A stretch of 60,603 nt of DNA from contig JAJDBV010000087.1 in assembly GCA_029261165.1 (NCBI GenBank), forward strand, positions 1 through 60,603. The letters are read 5' to 3'. This document shows, one piece after another, positions 35,097 through 47,642 of this stretch. This DNA is from Nitrospirota bacterium. GTDB taxonomy: Bacteria > Nitrospirota > Nitrospiria > SBBL01 > JAADHI01. A model generated the notes under the pieces. The model ran no database searches. It was not told where the DNA came from and saw only the letters and a program-made list of their open reading frames with translations. How positions within the stretch are numbered: the first letter of the stretch is position 1; each line of letters opens with the position of its first letter. The position numbers were made by a program, and so were the translations under genes.

Positions 35097-35441
35097 TGGT
35101 GGAGGCGGCGGGAATCGAACCCGCGTCCGAAGAAATTTAGTCAAAGACCACTACATGCTTAGTCTCTACTTTAAAATTCGCATGAAATCCCACCTAGAGA
35201 CAGGTTGGACCATCTGCTAGCCTCATAAATCTTACCCGCTCCCCTGAGGCCATGAAACGAGCCAGCCTGCTATCTGGCATCTTCCCCCCGCGCAGACAAA
35301 GGAAGGTTGATGTCACTGCACTTAGGCAGCGAGGGCTAACGGTGTGTTAGCAATTATGTTTTTCCCATTTGTTTAACGAGCCCAATGGGACCTCGGCATG
35401 CACTCCTTGACCTCCAAACCCCGTCGAAGCCAGTCGCCCCC
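35097..35441 (-). ncRNA. ssrA: Transfer-messenger RNA
   Basis: 345 nt on the minus strand. The 5' GGGGGCGACTGG pairs with the 3' CGCCTCC next to ACCA in the tRNA-like acceptor, and a T-arm TTCGATTCCCG is present. The tag reading frame (GCT at 35351 to TAA at 35324-35322) encodes ANTPLALAA followed by stop, giving the expected degradation tail LAA. smpB lies just upstream on the same strand (14 bp), and a strong terminator follows. Confidence 0.95.
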
Positions 35442-35455
35442 TTTCTTTTCAAAAC

Positions 35456-35932
35456 TTATTCGTCCTGACTCTTTGCCCTGACCGCCTTCTGCATCTCCCG
35501 CTGTGCGGTCTTCTTGGCCTCAGACGCGCGCTTATCGTAGAGATTCTTCCCTTTGGCCAAGCCCAGCTCTACTTTGATCCAGCCACGCTTAAAATAGACC
35601 TTCAAAGGGATCAGGGTCAGTCCCTTAATTTGTGTCTGTCCGATAAACCGGTCGATCTCTCTCTTCTTGAGCAGGAGTTTCCGTCTACGGGTCGGCTCAT
35701 GATTTGCGAGATTTCCATGGCGATATGGACTGATGTGACAATTATAGAGGTAAAGCTCTCCTTTTTCAAGCCGCGCAAAACTGTCTTTGAGATTAATGCG
35801 CCCATCACGAATCGATTTTACTTCAGTCCCTAGTAGGGCGATTCCGGCCTCCAGGGACTCCTGAATGAAGTAGTCGTGGAAGGCCTTTCGATTTTTCGTG
35901 ATGATTTCATCACTTCCTTTTACCTTAGACAT
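35456..35932 (-). CDS. smpB: SsrA-binding protein
   Basis: 158 aa. It is the OB-fold partner that brings tmRNA to stalled ribosomes. The signatures are ITKNRKAFHDYFI, EAGIALLGTEVKSIRDGRINLKDSFA, LYNCHISPY, HEPTRRRKLLLKKREI and the C-terminal GKNLYDKRASEAKKTAQRE with the decoding tail. It is immediately upstream of ssrA in the same direction, so both factors of trans-translation may share transcription. Confidence 0.97.
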   Translation of the reverse strand: MSKVKGSDEIITKNRKAFHDYFIQESLEAGIALLGTEVKSIRDGRINLKDSFARLEKGELYLYNCHISPYRHGNLANHEPTRRRKLLLKKREIDRFIGQTQIKGLTLIPLKVYFKRGWIKVELGLAKGKNLYDKRASEAKKTAQREMQKAVRAKSQDE

Positions 35933-35992
35933 TCTGCACCCTTTAGATGACCAGGCGTTGACTTCAATCTTTCGCTATTATAACATCGTGCC

Positions 35993-36484
35993 ATGGCAAC
36001 AGGCTTATCATCAATTACGCCGATCCTGAACAGACTGACGAGAAAAGCGGGATTGGAAAAAGGGATCGCCTCCTTTAACTTAGGAGAGCATTGGGAAGAG
36101 GCGGTTGGACATCAGATCGCAGTCCATACACATCCTCAAGAGATACGCTTCGAGACACTGACAATTCTGATTGACGAGGCTGTCTGGATGCATCAACTCT
36201 CCTTCATGAAGAAAGAAATTATTGACAAGGTCAATTACTTCCTGAAAAAGCGCCCGATCAAAAATATTCACTTCCGAATCGCTCCTCTCCCGCCCCGTTC
36301 CAGGGCTTCAGAAACCCCTCCAGTTCCGCAGAGCACAAAACTAAGCCATGAGGATGCGGCCATCCTGAGCAAAGAACTTGAATTCATCACGGATCACGAC
36401 TTGAAGGCGGTTATTCAAAAAGCCATGCGGCAACATCTCACGAAGAAGATCAGGAACCGTGGGTCAGGGCCTTTAACTTATTGA
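35993..36484 (+). CDS. DciA-like (DUF721) protein
   Basis: 163 aa. The N-terminal DUF721 domain (about residues 8-95) shows GLEKGIASFNLGEHWEEAVGHQIAVHTHP and LTILIDEAVWMHQLSFMKKEIIDKVN, typical of DciA, the loader of the replicative helicase DnaB in bacteria without DnaC. The C-terminal half is low-complexity and helical. A location beside gyrase and dnaA genes fits. Its 3' end overlaps the convergent TPR gene by 35 bp. Confidence 0.8.
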   Translation: MATGLSSITPILNRLTRKAGLEKGIASFNLGEHWEEAVGHQIAVHTHPQEIRFETLTILIDEAVWMHQLSFMKKEIIDKVNYFLKKRPIKNIHFRIAPLPPRSRASETPPVPQSTKLSHEDAAILSKELEFITDHDLKAVIQKAMRQHLTKKIRNRGSGPLTY

Positions 36485-37271
36485 TCTTTGCGGCTAGGAT
36501 CTCTTGGTTTGGATAAACCCCTTCCAACTCCTGATAGAGTTTAAGCGCCTCTGCCCGGCTTTTATTTTCCTCAAGACAGTTGGCGGTTCTGAACTTGGCA
36601 AAGGGACTCACCTCATGTTCAGGGTATTCCGTGTAGAGGGTCTGGTAGATTTCGATCGCCTCTTCACACATGCCGACGATAAAATAAGTGCCTCCACCCC
36701 GGTAAAGGGCCACGGGAGCCCACCTGTTTTTCGGATCTTTGCTGGCCAATAGATCCCATTCAACACGGGCCTGGGCCAGGTCTCCCAGATCGAAGTAGAG
36801 GGCGCCCACCTTGTATTGGACCTCCAAAACCTGATCCGGATCGGGTGCGATTTCCATCACCCTTTCATAAATCGCAATCGCTTTTTTAGTCTGGTTTAGC
36901 TTTTTCGCGTAGATTTCTGCGATGTAAAGATAAGCCTCCAGGACGTGGGGCTTATCTAAAGGGGAAACGGCGACCCGAATGCTTTCATTAAAAGAGGCCA
37001 TGGCCTTCTGGGCATTGTCCAGATAGAGAAAATATGCGACCCCTTTCCAGTAGTTGGCCTCTGAAGCCAGGCGGCTGCCGGGATATTCTTCGATGATTCT
37101 CTCGTAATTGCGAATCGCACCGAGATAGTCTTCCTTTTCCCATCGGAGTTCGGCTGATTCAAGGTATCGGCTTGATGTGCGTTCCGCATCCGACCAAAAC
37201 CACCAGATCGTCAACGAAAGGGCGACCAAACAAAAGAGAGCCCAAGGGAAAACCCTTGAACGGAGATTCAT
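36450..37271 (-). CDS. TPR-repeat protein with N-terminal membrane anchor
   Basis: 273 aa. A signal anchor (about residues 7-27, WALFCLVALSLTIWWFW) precedes about five or six TPR units (for example AIRNYERIIEEYPGSRLASEANYWKGVAYF and EAIEIYQTLYTEYPEHEVSPFAKFRTANCL). It resembles BamD/YbgF-type scaffolds, but no lipobox is present. It lies 30 bp downstream of gyrA on the same strand. Confidence 0.75.
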   Translation of the reverse strand: MNLRSRVFPWALFCLVALSLTIWWFWSDAERTSSRYLESAELRWEKEDYLGAIRNYERIIEEYPGSRLASEANYWKGVAYFLYLDNAQKAMASFNESIRVAVSPLDKPHVLEAYLYIAEIYAKKLNQTKKAIAIYERVMEIAPDPDQVLEVQYKVGALYFDLGDLAQARVEWDLLASKDPKNRWAPVALYRGGGTYFIVGMCEEAIEIYQTLYTEYPEHEVSPFAKFRTANCLEENKSRAEALKLYQELEGVYPNQEILAAKINKLKALTHGS

Positions 37272-37301
37272 ATCAATTCCTTAAACTTATATGGAGAAGG
37301 G

Positions 37302-39761
37302 TCAGGTGTTTTCTTCCGATTCTTCCGGTTCCCCTTTTTCAGCCAGCCCTGCCACACCGATGACACGATCTCCGGCACTCATTTCGATGAGGCGGACGCC
37401 TTGCGTATTTCGACCGATGACGCGGAGGTCCTTTATCTTAAGGCGGACAATCTTCCCGCTTGCAGTCATAATCATCACCTCGGCCTCTGGATCGACCTGG
37501 AATGCCGCAACAACATTTCCATTGCGCAGACTGGTCTGGATGGTAATAATGCCTTGCCCGCCGCGAGCTTGCGTTCGGTATTCCGACAGATCAGTCCGCT
37601 TTCCATACCCCTTCTCGGTCACTGTCAGAACAGCAGAATGACTGTTCGGCGTCAGGGTTTCCATGCTGATGACTTCATCTCCCTTTCGCAAACGAATGCC
37701 CCTTACGCCGGCCGAGACCCGGCCGAGCGGCCGCGCTTCTTTTTCCTGAAAACGGATGGAAAGTCCGAGTGTTGTCCCGATCAGGATATCATGATTTCCT
37801 GAAGTCATCCCGACCGCAATCAAGCGGTCTCCTTCGGCCAGATTGATCGCTCGGATTCCACCAACGCGCGGATTGCCGTAGGCCTTCAAAGCGGTTTTCT
37901 TGATCAAGCCGCGGGCCGTCGACATCACGACAAACTTTCCTTCCTGAAACTGCTCTACCTTGAGAATCGCTCGAATTTTCTCCGTTTGTGAAAGTTGGAG
38001 GAGGTTCACGATCGCCTTTCCTTTGGAGGCACGCCCGGCCTCCGGAATTTGATGGACCTTCAACCAATAGACCCTTCCGGCATCTGTGAAGAAGAGCAGG
38101 TAGTCGTGTGTCGAGGCGAGGAAGAGATGTGATACGAAATCTTCCTGCTTCAGGCCCGCGCCGATTTTCCCTTTGCCACCGCGCCGCTGGCTGCGATAAA
38201 TCGAAACCGGGTTTCGTTTGATATAACCGGTGTGGGATACGGTGATTACCATTTCCTCATGCGCGATAAGGTCCTCGATATGGATCTCCCCCGTCTCCGG
38301 GATGATCTCGGTCAACCGACTATCTCCGTATTTTTCCTTGATCTCCCCAAGTTCCTCCTTGATGACCTTCCGGATGAGGAGATTGTTGGCCAGGAGGGCC
38401 TTGAGCGACTTGATCTTCTTCAGGATCGCCTGATACTCTGAGATCAGTTTTTCTCGCTCAAGGGCTGTCAAACGCTGTAACTTCATGTCGAGAATCGCTT
38501 GTGATTGTATCGGTGAAAGACCGAAGCGGCTGATCAATCCCGTCCGCGCCGACTCGGGTGAATCTGAGGCCCGAATCAGAGCAATCACTTCGTCAAGGTG
38601 GTCCAGCGCAATCTTCAAACCTTCGAGAATATGGGCACGGGCCTCCGCCTGACGGAGTTCAAAGCGGGTTCGGCGGATAATCACCTCTTTCCTAAAGTCG
38701 AGGAAAGACTGAAGAATCTCTTTGAGATTCAGAACGCGCGGCTGTTTGTTCACCAGCGCCAACATGATGACCCCGAAAGACGATTGTAATGCGGTATGTT
38801 TATAAAGTTTGTTCAGGATAATCGCCCCGATCTCTCCACGTTTCAGCTCGATGACGATCCGCATGCCGTCGCGGTCCGATTCGTCCCGAAGATCCGATAC
38901 CCCTTCTATTTTTTTGTCCCGGATAAGGTCGGCAATCTTTTCGATCAGCCTTGATTTGTTCACCTGATAGGGAAGTTGGGTGACAACGATAGTCTCCCGC
39001 TCAGTCCGCGGATTGACCTCTATGACAGCCCGCGCCCGCATCATCACGGACCCCCGACCGGTCCGGAAGGCATCTTCTATCCCCTTCGTCCCATAGATAA
39101 ATCCAGCCGTCGGGAAGTCGGGCCCCTTAATCACCTCCATCAAGCCGTCGATGGAAACCGCCGGATCTTCCAGGAGAACCTGCAAGCCTTCAATCAGTTC
39201 AGATAAATTATGGGGCGGGATATTTGTCGCCATCCCGACCGCAATTCCGGCGGAACCGTTCATGAGCAGATTCGGGATACGCGTTGGAAGAACGACCGGT
39301 TCAATCACGGTCTCATCAAAGTTCGGGGAGAAGTCGACCGTGTCCATGTCAATATCGGCCAGCATCTCTTCCGCCAGTTTTGTCAAACGGGCTTCGGTAT
39401 ACCGGTATGCGGCGGCGCGATCACCATCAATCGAACCATAATTCCCTTGGCCGTCGACTAGGGGATAGCGCATATTAAAGTCCTGCGCCATTCGGACCAT
39501 GGTATCGTAGATCGCCGTGTCTCCATGGGGATGATATTTCTTGATCACCTCTCCCACTACACCCGCAGATTTGGAGTAACGGCGATTCGCTAAGAGACCT
39601 AAGCGAAACATCGCATAGAGGATCCGTCGGTGAACCGGCTTGAGCCCATCCCGAACATCGGGCAAAGCCCGACCGACGATGACACTCATCGCGTAGTCCA
39701 TATAGGCCGTTTTCATCTCGGCCTCGAGATTCACAGGGATACCGCTTTCCTCTACGGGCAT
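37302..39761 (-). CDS. gyrA: DNA gyrase subunit A
   Basis: 819 aa. The catalytic Tyr lies in [11 protein letters not shown] near residue 120, after [25 protein letters not shown]. The C-terminal DNA-wrapping domain carries the GyrA box QRRGGKG, which separates it from ParC. With GyrB it introduces negative supercoils. It lies 18 bp after gyrB on the same strand. Confidence 0.97.
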   Translation of the reverse strand: MPVEESGIPVNLEAEMKTAYMDYAMSVIVGRALPDVRDGLKPVHRRILYAMFRLGLLANRRYSKSAGVVGEVIKKYHPHGDTAIYDTMVRMAQDFNMRYPLVDGQGNYGSIDGDRAAAYRYTEARLTKLAEEMLADIDMDTVDFSPNFDETVIEPVVLPTRIPNLLMNGSAGIAVGMATNIPPHNLSELIEGLQVLLEDPAVSIDGLMEVIKGPDFPTAGFIYGTKGIEDAFRTGRGSVMMRARAVIEVNPRTERETIVVTQLPYQVNKSRLIEKIADLIRDKKIEGVSDLRDESDRDGMRIVIELKRGEIGAIILNKLYKHTALQSSFGVIMLALVNKQPRVLNLKEILQSFLDFRKEVIIRRTRFELRQAEARAHILEGLKIALDHLDEVIALIRASDSPESARTGLISRFGLSPIQSQAILDMKLQRLTALEREKLISEYQAILKKIKSLKALLANNLLIRKVIKEELGEIKEKYGDSRLTEIIPETGEIHIEDLIAHEEMVITVSHTGYIKRNPVSIYRSQRRGGKGKIGAGLKQEDFVSHLFLASTHDYLLFFTDAGRVYWLKVHQIPEAGRASKGKAIVNLLQLSQTEKIRAILKVEQFQEGKFVVMSTARGLIKKTALKAYGNPRVGGIRAINLAEGDRLIAVGMTSGNHDILIGTTLGLSIRFQEKEARPLGRVSAGVRGIRLRKGDEVISMETLTPNSHSAVLTVTEKGYGKRTDLSEYRTQARGGQGIITIQTSLRNGNVVAAFQVDPEAEVMIMTASGKIVRLKIKDLRVIGRNTQGVRLIEMSAGDRVIGVAGLAEKGEPEESEENT

Positions 39762-39779
39762 AATGACTCCAATATAATT

Positions 39780-42251
<2,472 letters not shown>

Positions 42252-42297
42252 TCAGCACTCTTGCACCATTGAACCGCCTGGAAAAAAACGAATAGAT

Positions 42298-43419
42298 TTA
42301 GACCCGCATCGGCATGATAACGGCTAGGAAGTTGTTTGACTCTTCTTTGATTAAACAAGGCGAAAGTGCATCTTTAAATTCGAGAGTGACTTCCTCTTTT
42401 TCCAGGACGGAAAGAACATCAAGAAAATAACGGGCATTAAATCCCGTCGTCAGCCCTTCCCCTTTGAATGACGTCATCACCTCTTCACTGGCTTCTCCCA
42501 TCTCCGGATTGTTTGAACTCAGGGTGATACCCCCTTCTTGAAGGGAGAATTTAATGGCGTTTGTCTTCTCCCGTGCGAGGATCGAAACACGCCGTAATCC
42601 CCCCTCAAGTTCACGTTTTACAACGGTGACCTTTTTCACGTTTCCCTTTGGAATAACCTGTTTGTAATTTGGGTAGCTTCCCTCCATTAATCGAGAGGTC
42701 AGCACAAAGGATCCCCTTTGGAAAACAAGCTGGTTCTTTCCGATCAAGAGTTCGGGGACCTCTCCGTCTTCGTCTTCTTCAAGCGCTTTTTTAATCTCAA
42801 GAATGGCCTTCTTTGGAATGATCACGTCTCTTTCTTCTGTTTCATCTTTGACTTTGATTGACCCCTCTGTGAGGGCCAATCGATGTCCATCTGTCGCAAC
42901 AAAGCGTATGCCCTGTTCCTTTCCCTTGATCTTCTCCAATTGTAGGAGAAGTCCGTTCAGGATATAGCGGGTATCGTTTTCGCCTGAGGCAAAGAGGGTC
43001 CGCCGGATCAATCCTGCAAATAGCGGGGAGTCAATGAGAATCTTATGCTGACCATCTGGTGGAGGAGATGTTGGGAACTCATCCGGAGGAAGGCCCACGA
43101 TTTTAAAATAGCTTTTTCCTGATTCTATGACGACCCAATGATTTTCCTGGGTTGTCAGTGTCACGGTCCCTTCAGGAAACTCACGAATGATCTCATGAAG
43201 TTTTCTTGCAGAGAAGGTCATTTTCCCTGGTTTTAGAATTTTAGCAGGATACGAGCCCTGGATTCCAATTTCAAGATCGGTGGCAAAAAGTGTAATTCCA
43301 TCATCGTTTGTTTCCATGAGAATATGGGCGAGGATCGGCATGGTGTTGCGCTTTTCTACAACCCCCTGGACCCGCTGTATCCCGGTCAGTAGCTCCTTCC
43401 GGTTGATCTCTATCTTCAT
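42298..43419 (-). CDS. dnaN: DNA polymerase III beta clamp
   Basis: 373 aa. Three clamp domains are visible, starting MKIEINRKELLTGIQRVQGVVEKRNTMPILAHIL and ending in the standard C-terminal AVIMPMRV. It forms the ring that tethers polymerase III to DNA. It is separated from dnaA by only 3 bp on the same strand. recF, its usual neighbour, is missing. Confidence 0.97.
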   Translation of the reverse strand: MKIEINRKELLTGIQRVQGVVEKRNTMPILAHILMETNDDGITLFATDLEIGIQGSYPAKILKPGKMTFSARKLHEIIREFPEGTVTLTTQENHWVVIESGKSYFKIVGLPPDEFPTSPPPDGQHKILIDSPLFAGLIRRTLFASGENDTRYILNGLLLQLEKIKGKEQGIRFVATDGHRLALTEGSIKVKDETEERDVIIPKKAILEIKKALEEDEDGEVPELLIGKNQLVFQRGSFVLTSRLMEGSYPNYKQVIPKGNVKKVTVVKRELEGGLRRVSILAREKTNAIKFSLQEGGITLSSNNPEMGEASEEVMTSFKGEGLTTGFNARYFLDVLSVLEKEEVTLEFKDALSPCLIKEESNNFLAVIMPMRV

Positions 43420-43422
43420 CGC

Positions 43423-44751
43423 TCATTCCTCCTTAAGATGTTGAGCCAAGCTCTCTAGTGTCGTTCTCAAATTAAAATTTTCTTGTTTTTCTTTTTCGAT
43501 GTGTTTACAGGCGTGGATAACCGTTGAATGATCTTTCCCTCCAAAACTTTTCCCGATTTCCGGAAAGGAAAGATTCGTCAGTTGTCTTGAGAGATACATA
43601 CCGATCTGCCTGGGATAAACCAGATTCTTGGTCCGTCTTTTTGACTTTAACTCCATAATTTTCACCTGAAACCGTTCCGAAACCATTCTCTGAATATTAT
43701 CGATTGTAATGATTTTCTTTTCCTCATGGATCGTATCCCTTAAGACACGTTTCGCCATTTCGAGGGTAATCTCATGACCGGTTAATGAACTGAAGGCCCC
43801 AAGACGGATAAGCGAACCTTCAAGCTCCCGGATGTTTGATTTAATATGCGTCGCCAGGAGAAGCGCAACATCGTCTGGAATGATAATTTCATCATTCTCT
43901 GCTTTTTTACGAAGAATAGCCACCCTTGTTTCGAAGTCGGGAGGCTGAATATCCGCAATGAGTCCCATCTCAAATCTGGACCGGAGACGCTCTTCCATAT
44001 CCGACATCGCCTTAGCAGATCGGTCACTTGAAATAACAACCTGCTTGTTGTCATCGTATAATGTGTTAAATGTATGAAAAAATTCCTCCTGAGTTCGTTC
44101 CTTGCCAGCAATAAACTGGATGTCATCGACCAGCAATACATCGACGCTCCGATATTTACTACGAAATTCGATCATTCTGTCGTAGCGAATGGAATTGATC
44201 ACATCATTTGTAAATTGTTCCGAAGAGAGATATGCAACGCGAAGGCGCGGATCTCCGGCCGTGATAAAGTTTCCAATAGAACTCAGCAGATGTGTCTTGC
44301 CTAATCCCACCCCGCCATAGAGAAAAAGCGGGTTGTAAGATGTTCCTGGTTGCTCCGCGACCTTGAGCGAGGCGGCATGGGCAAACTGATTGCTCGATCC
44401 AACCACGAAGGAGCGAAAAGAATATTTTGGGTTGACCGATCCTTTTCTCTTCTCCCGCCGTTGACCCAGTTCTCCTGAATCTTCTTTTTGTTCCCAAGCC
44501 AGCGCATCCTGAATGACAAATTGAACCCGGACGTTCGCTTCTGAGAGTTCTTTTTCTAGGGCCTTCTTTATGAGAAAATAATAATGCTCTCGAATCCAAT
44601 CACAGAAAAAACTATTAGGAACGGTCACTTGTACTTCAGTATCTTTTACAGAAAGGAGGGTCGTTGGCTTAAGCCAGGTATCGAAACTCTTTGGATTGAT
44701 ATGAGGCTGAATCTGTGCTAGAACCTGCTTCCATATCTGAGCCAGTTGCAT
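43423..44751 (-). CDS. dnaA: Chromosomal replication initiator DnaA
   Basis: 442 aa from ATG 44751 (a TTG directly before it is possible); GAAGGG is the ribosome-binding site. Domain I is at the N-terminus (LAQIWKQVLAQIQ). The AAA+ domain has Walker A GGVGLGKTHLL near residue 148 and Walker B VLLVDDIQFIAGKERTQEEFF. The C-terminal DNA-binding domain has the signature GKDHSTVIHACKHIEK. It opens and loads helicase at the adjacent oriC. Confidence 0.98.
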   Translation of the reverse strand: MQLAQIWKQVLAQIQPHINPKSFDTWLKPTTLLSVKDTEVQVTVPNSFFCDWIREHYYFLIKKALEKELSEANVRVQFVIQDALAWEQKEDSGELGQRREKRKGSVNPKYSFRSFVVGSSNQFAHAASLKVAEQPGTSYNPLFLYGGVGLGKTHLLSSIGNFITAGDPRLRVAYLSSEQFTNDVINSIRYDRMIEFRSKYRSVDVLLVDDIQFIAGKERTQEEFFHTFNTLYDDNKQVVISSDRSAKAMSDMEERLRSRFEMGLIADIQPPDFETRVAILRKKAENDEIIIPDDVALLLATHIKSNIRELEGSLIRLGAFSSLTGHEITLEMAKRVLRDTIHEEKKIITIDNIQRMVSERFQVKIMELKSKRRTKNLVYPRQIGMYLSRQLTNLSFPEIGKSFGGKDHSTVIHACKHIEKEKQENFNLRTTLESLAQHLKEE

Positions 44752-45168
44752 CAAAACCCTTCATTATTATACACAAGGTTGTCCACAGGTGTGAATTACT
44801 AATTACAATGAAAAATCAATTACTTACTGATAGAGTCTTTTGTAATACGAGTATGCCTCTATAGGTTTATTTCGCCAAGCCAGGCCATTATACATAAACA
44901 AAAAAATTGAATCAAGTTTTTCTCTAAACCCATCTTTTATCAACACCCCTATCATCATCCTTTTTCTTTTAATTTTAAGGGTCTCAGTAAGTTATTCATA
45001 GAAAGTGGCCCTTCTTATTATTAATTTCCTAAAGCTTTTTATTAAAACAAAAAATAAGAAAAGTATTTATTAGTTTTTTTTAAACGATAGCAGACCTGCG
45101 AGAATAAAAATATTCTTAGTAAGCTCACGAAAGAAGTCAGAAGACTAGATCTTCTTTAAATTTAAAGC
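44752..45168. other. Chromosomal replication origin (oriC)
   Basis: AT-rich gap between divergent dnaA and rpmH. DnaA-box-like 9-mers occur at 44767 (TTATACACA), 44779 (TTGTCCACA), 44888 (TTATACATA), 44937 (TTATCAACA) and 44992 (TTATTCATA). A very AT-rich stretch at about 45010-45110 is a candidate unwinding element. The gene order around it is the canonical origin order. Confidence 0.85.
44766..44795 (-). promoter_or_regulatory. dnaA promoter overlapped by DnaA boxes
   Basis: On the minus strand TTCACA (44795-44790), 18 bp, TATAAT (44771-44766). A consensus DnaA box TTATACACA (44767-44775) covers the -10 edge, and TTGTCCACA (44779-44787) fills the spacer. This layout predicts repression of dnaA by its own product. 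Confidence 0.65.
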
Positions 45169-45197
45169 TTGACATGAAAGGTGAAATTTAAGATGAT
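45169..45197 (+). promoter_or_regulatory. rpmH-rnpA promoter
   Basis: Consensus TTGACA (45169-45174), 17-bp spacer, GATGAT (45192-45197), 30 bp ahead of the rpmH start. It faces away from the origin. Confidence 0.55.
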
Positions 45198-45226
45198 TGG
45201 CGTTTTAACCAGATTGGGGAACGGCG

Positions 45227-45364
45227 ATGTCAACAACATACAGGCAACCGAGTAACCGTAAACGTAAAAGGACGCATGGTTTTTTAAAAAGGATGGAAAC
45301 CGCAAATGGTCGGAAAGTGATTAAGAGGAGACGGGAGAAAGGGAGAAAGCGCCTCAGCGTATAG
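45227..45364 (+). CDS. rpmH: 50S ribosomal protein bL34
   Basis: 45 aa, too short for most ORF cut-offs. The protein is very basic and ends in the hallmark arrangement: [20 protein letters not shown] then [19 protein letters not shown]. It is the usual first gene rightward of oriC and lies 19 bp before rnpA. The leader has only a weak GGGGAACGGCG ribosome-binding site. Confidence 0.96.
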   Translation: MSTTYRQPSNRKRKRTHGFLKRMETANGRKVIKRRREKGRKRLSV

Positions 45365-45383
45365 TATTCCACTATAGTATTCT

Positions 45384-45713
45384 ATGAAGCGTCTCAGAGA
45401 TGAGAAGACCATTCGAAAGATCTATCGCGATGGGGAGAGAAGAACCTCAAACGAACTCACCTTGTTATATCTTCAAAATCAATGTCACCGACTCAATTAT
45501 GCGATACATGTTGGAAAAAGATTTGGGATTGCAGTGAGGCGGAACAAAATAAAGCGTGTTTTTAGAGAACTTCTCTTGCAGTTTAAGGAGAAACTGGTTG
45601 GATATGACATCGTTATTCGGCCAAAAAAGAAGGCTGAAGAAATAAGTTTTCATCAACTATCTCAAAGGGTTGAGAAACTTTTTATAGAGGCGGAAATCCC
45701 GATTCAAAAGTGA
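45384..45713 (+). CDS. rnpA: Ribonuclease P protein component
   Basis: 109 aa. It is the basic protein that assists the RNase P ribozyme in tRNA 5' maturation. The conserved motif is [13 protein letters not shown] near residue 53, preceded by VGKRFGIAV. It is in the rpmH-rnpA-yidD-yidC operon and overlaps yidD by 4 bp. The RNA subunit gene is not in the window. Confidence 0.95.
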   Translation: MKRLRDEKTIRKIYRDGERRTSNELTLLYLQNQCHRLNYAIHVGKRFGIAVRRNKIKRVFRELLLQFKEKLVGYDIVIRPKKKAEEISFHQLSQRVEKLFIEAEIPIQK

Positions 45714-45922
45714 TAGCCTTATTATATACTGGAATGGTAAGATTTTATCAACGGTTCATCTCTCCTGTTTTTCCCCCGGTTTGTCGGTTCTCCCCAAGTT
45801 GTTCATCCTATTCCCTTCAGGCAGTTAAAAGGCATGGGTTTATTATTGGAATCCTGATGACCTTGAAGCGTCTGATGCGTTGCCACCCGTTTGGCAACGG
45901 TGGTTACGATCCCATAAGATAA
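45710..45922 (+). CDS. yidD: Membrane protein insertion efficiency factor YidD
   Basis: 70 aa, GTG start overlapping the rnpA stop (GTGA). The family motif is [31 protein letters not shown], with the CRFxPSCSxY core, followed by [17 protein letters not shown] at the C-terminus. It assists insertion of membrane proteins by YidC. Confidence 0.95.
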   Translation: MIALLYTGMVRFYQRFISPVFPPVCRFSPSCSSYSLQAVKRHGFIIGILMTLKRLMRCHPFGNGGYDPIR

Positions 45923-45953
45923 TATAATTAAAGAAAAGGAAAAGAATCCGTCT

Positions 45954-47618
45954 ATGGAGAAACGTCTTGTCATCTTCTTAGCATTATCTGTCTTTATTAT
46001 ATTTTTGTACCCTTTCTTCATCACCTGGATCATCGGAACGCCTGTAGAGGAACCGTCTGTTCCGGGGAGTGTTTCAGAACAAAAAGCCCCCCTCAAGGAG
46101 ACTACAATAGTTGATCATAAGGAGGGGCGGGTTGAAGAAAATCGGATTGAAGTAGGAAAGGAAGAGACAGATGTCTTAGGCGAGCAAACGCTTAAAGAAA
46201 CGGCCTCAGAGCTTGATGAGAAGTTAAAGGTGATCGAAAGTGATCTATATCGAATTACGCTTTCAAGTCTTGGAGGGACAATTAAGGGGTGGACGTTAAA
46301 GAAATATACGGAAAAAGATGAAGAAGGAAAAGAACACGGAATAGAATTAGTCTCTGTTGACGCAACGGTCAGTCCGCTGAGCCTTTTTATCGGGGAAGTT
46401 GCAGAAGATGAAAACAGGATTTATTCATTAGATGAGAGTTTGCTACAACTGAGCGAAAATAACCCGAAAGGCTCAATTCAGATGACATTCATGGGCCCGG
46501 GTGGAAAAAAGATACGAAAAGACATTCGTTTTTATCATGATCAGTATCGCGTCGATGTCAGCATTCATACAGAAGGGTATGATAATGGATACAGCCTTTC
46601 ATTGGGGACAAATTTTGGTATCCATGACTGGAGTAGTCAGGGAGGACGGAGCACAGGCGCAATCAGTTTGATTAATGGTGACGTCGTGAGAGATCTCCCT
46701 TCTAAAATGGAGGGGAGTGTCATCCACGAAGGGGAGCTACGGTGGGCGGCGCTTAATGATAAGTATTTTTTGAGCGCCTTAATCCCTGGAGACGCGACCG
46801 AAGTGGGACCGGTCTCTGTCGAAGGTGAGGGGGACAATGCGATTACATCATCAATTCGTATCACGTCTGAAAAGAGTCATGGGACGAAAGAATTTTCACT
46901 TTATGTGGGTCCAAAAGAATATGATCGTTTAAAGGAAATGCGGGTTAATCTTGATGAAAGTATTGATTTTGGCTGGTTTATCTCTGGAAGCTGGCTCCCG
47001 GTGAGACTCATCGCAAAACCGATCTTTTATCTCCTGAGATTTTTCTTTCGATTTACAGGGAACTACGGAGTTGCAATCATTCTCGTAACGGTCCTGGTCA
47101 AAGCCATTCTCTTTCCGGTTACCTGGAAAAGTCTTAAATCGATGAAGGCAATGGGCGCGGTTCAACCGAAAGTTGCTGCTATCAAGAAAAAGTGGGCCAA
47201 GGACAAGGAAAGACTGAACAAGGAATTGATCAATTTATACAAGGTAGAAAAGATTAATCCGCTCGGGGGCTGTCTTCCGATGCTGGTCCAGATTCCGGTA
47301 TTTATCTCGTTGTTCAACATTCTTTATACAACAATTGATTTAAGACAAGCGCATTTCATGTTTTGGGTCACAGATCTTGCCGAGAAAGATCCATACTATG
47401 TGTTACCCGTTATTATGGGTGCAACAATGATTTTACAGCAATATACGCAACCAAACACCATGGAGCCATCACAGGCCAAGATGATGAAGTTTCTTCCAAT
47501 CGTCTATACCTTCTTCTTCCTGAACTTTCCTTCCGGTTTAGTTCTTTACTGGCTGGTGAATAACATTCTGAGTGTCGGCCAGCAGTATCTTATGAAACGA
47601 GAAAACGTCGCCGCATAA
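45954..47618 (+). CDS. yidC: Membrane protein insertase YidC
   Basis: 554 aa. The N-terminal anchor (about residues 4-24) is followed by an acidic linker, the large periplasmic P1 domain (about 90-345) and the conserved five-helix insertase core. The core motifs are FRFTGNYGVAIILVTVLVKAILFPVTWKSLKSM, LGGCLPMLVQIPVFISLFNIL and FFFLNFPSGLVLYWLVNNIL. The P1 domain identifies a Gram-negative-type protein. The usual jag gene does not follow; mnmE does. Confidence 0.97.
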   Translation: MEKRLVIFLALSVFIIFLYPFFITWIIGTPVEEPSVPGSVSEQKAPLKETTIVDHKEGRVEENRIEVGKEETDVLGEQTLKETASELDEKLKVIESDLYRITLSSLGGTIKGWTLKKYTEKDEEGKEHGIELVSVDATVSPLSLFIGEVAEDENRIYSLDESLLQLSENNPKGSIQMTFMGPGGKKIRKDIRFYHDQYRVDVSIHTEGYDNGYSLSLGTNFGIHDWSSQGGRSTGAISLINGDVVRDLPSKMEGSVIHEGELRWAALNDKYFLSALIPGDATEVGPVSVEGEGDNAITSSIRITSEKSHGTKEFSLYVGPKEYDRLKEMRVNLDESIDFGWFISGSWLPVRLIAKPIFYLLRFFFRFTGNYGVAIILVTVLVKAILFPVTWKSLKSMKAMGAVQPKVAAIKKKWAKDKERLNKELINLYKVEKINPLGGCLPMLVQIPVFISLFNILYTTIDLRQAHFMFWVTDLAEKDPYYVLPVIMGATMILQQYTQPNTMEPSQAKMMKFLPIVYTFFFLNFPSGLVLYWLVNNILSVGQQYLMKRENVAA

Positions 47619-47642
47619 TTCTAAGCGGTATCGGTTCCGAAA

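Noticed and set aside
35032-35220. Plus-strand frame across the terminator and ssrA
   Set aside because: It runs through the terminator hairpin and the antisense of tmRNA; no protein is plausible.
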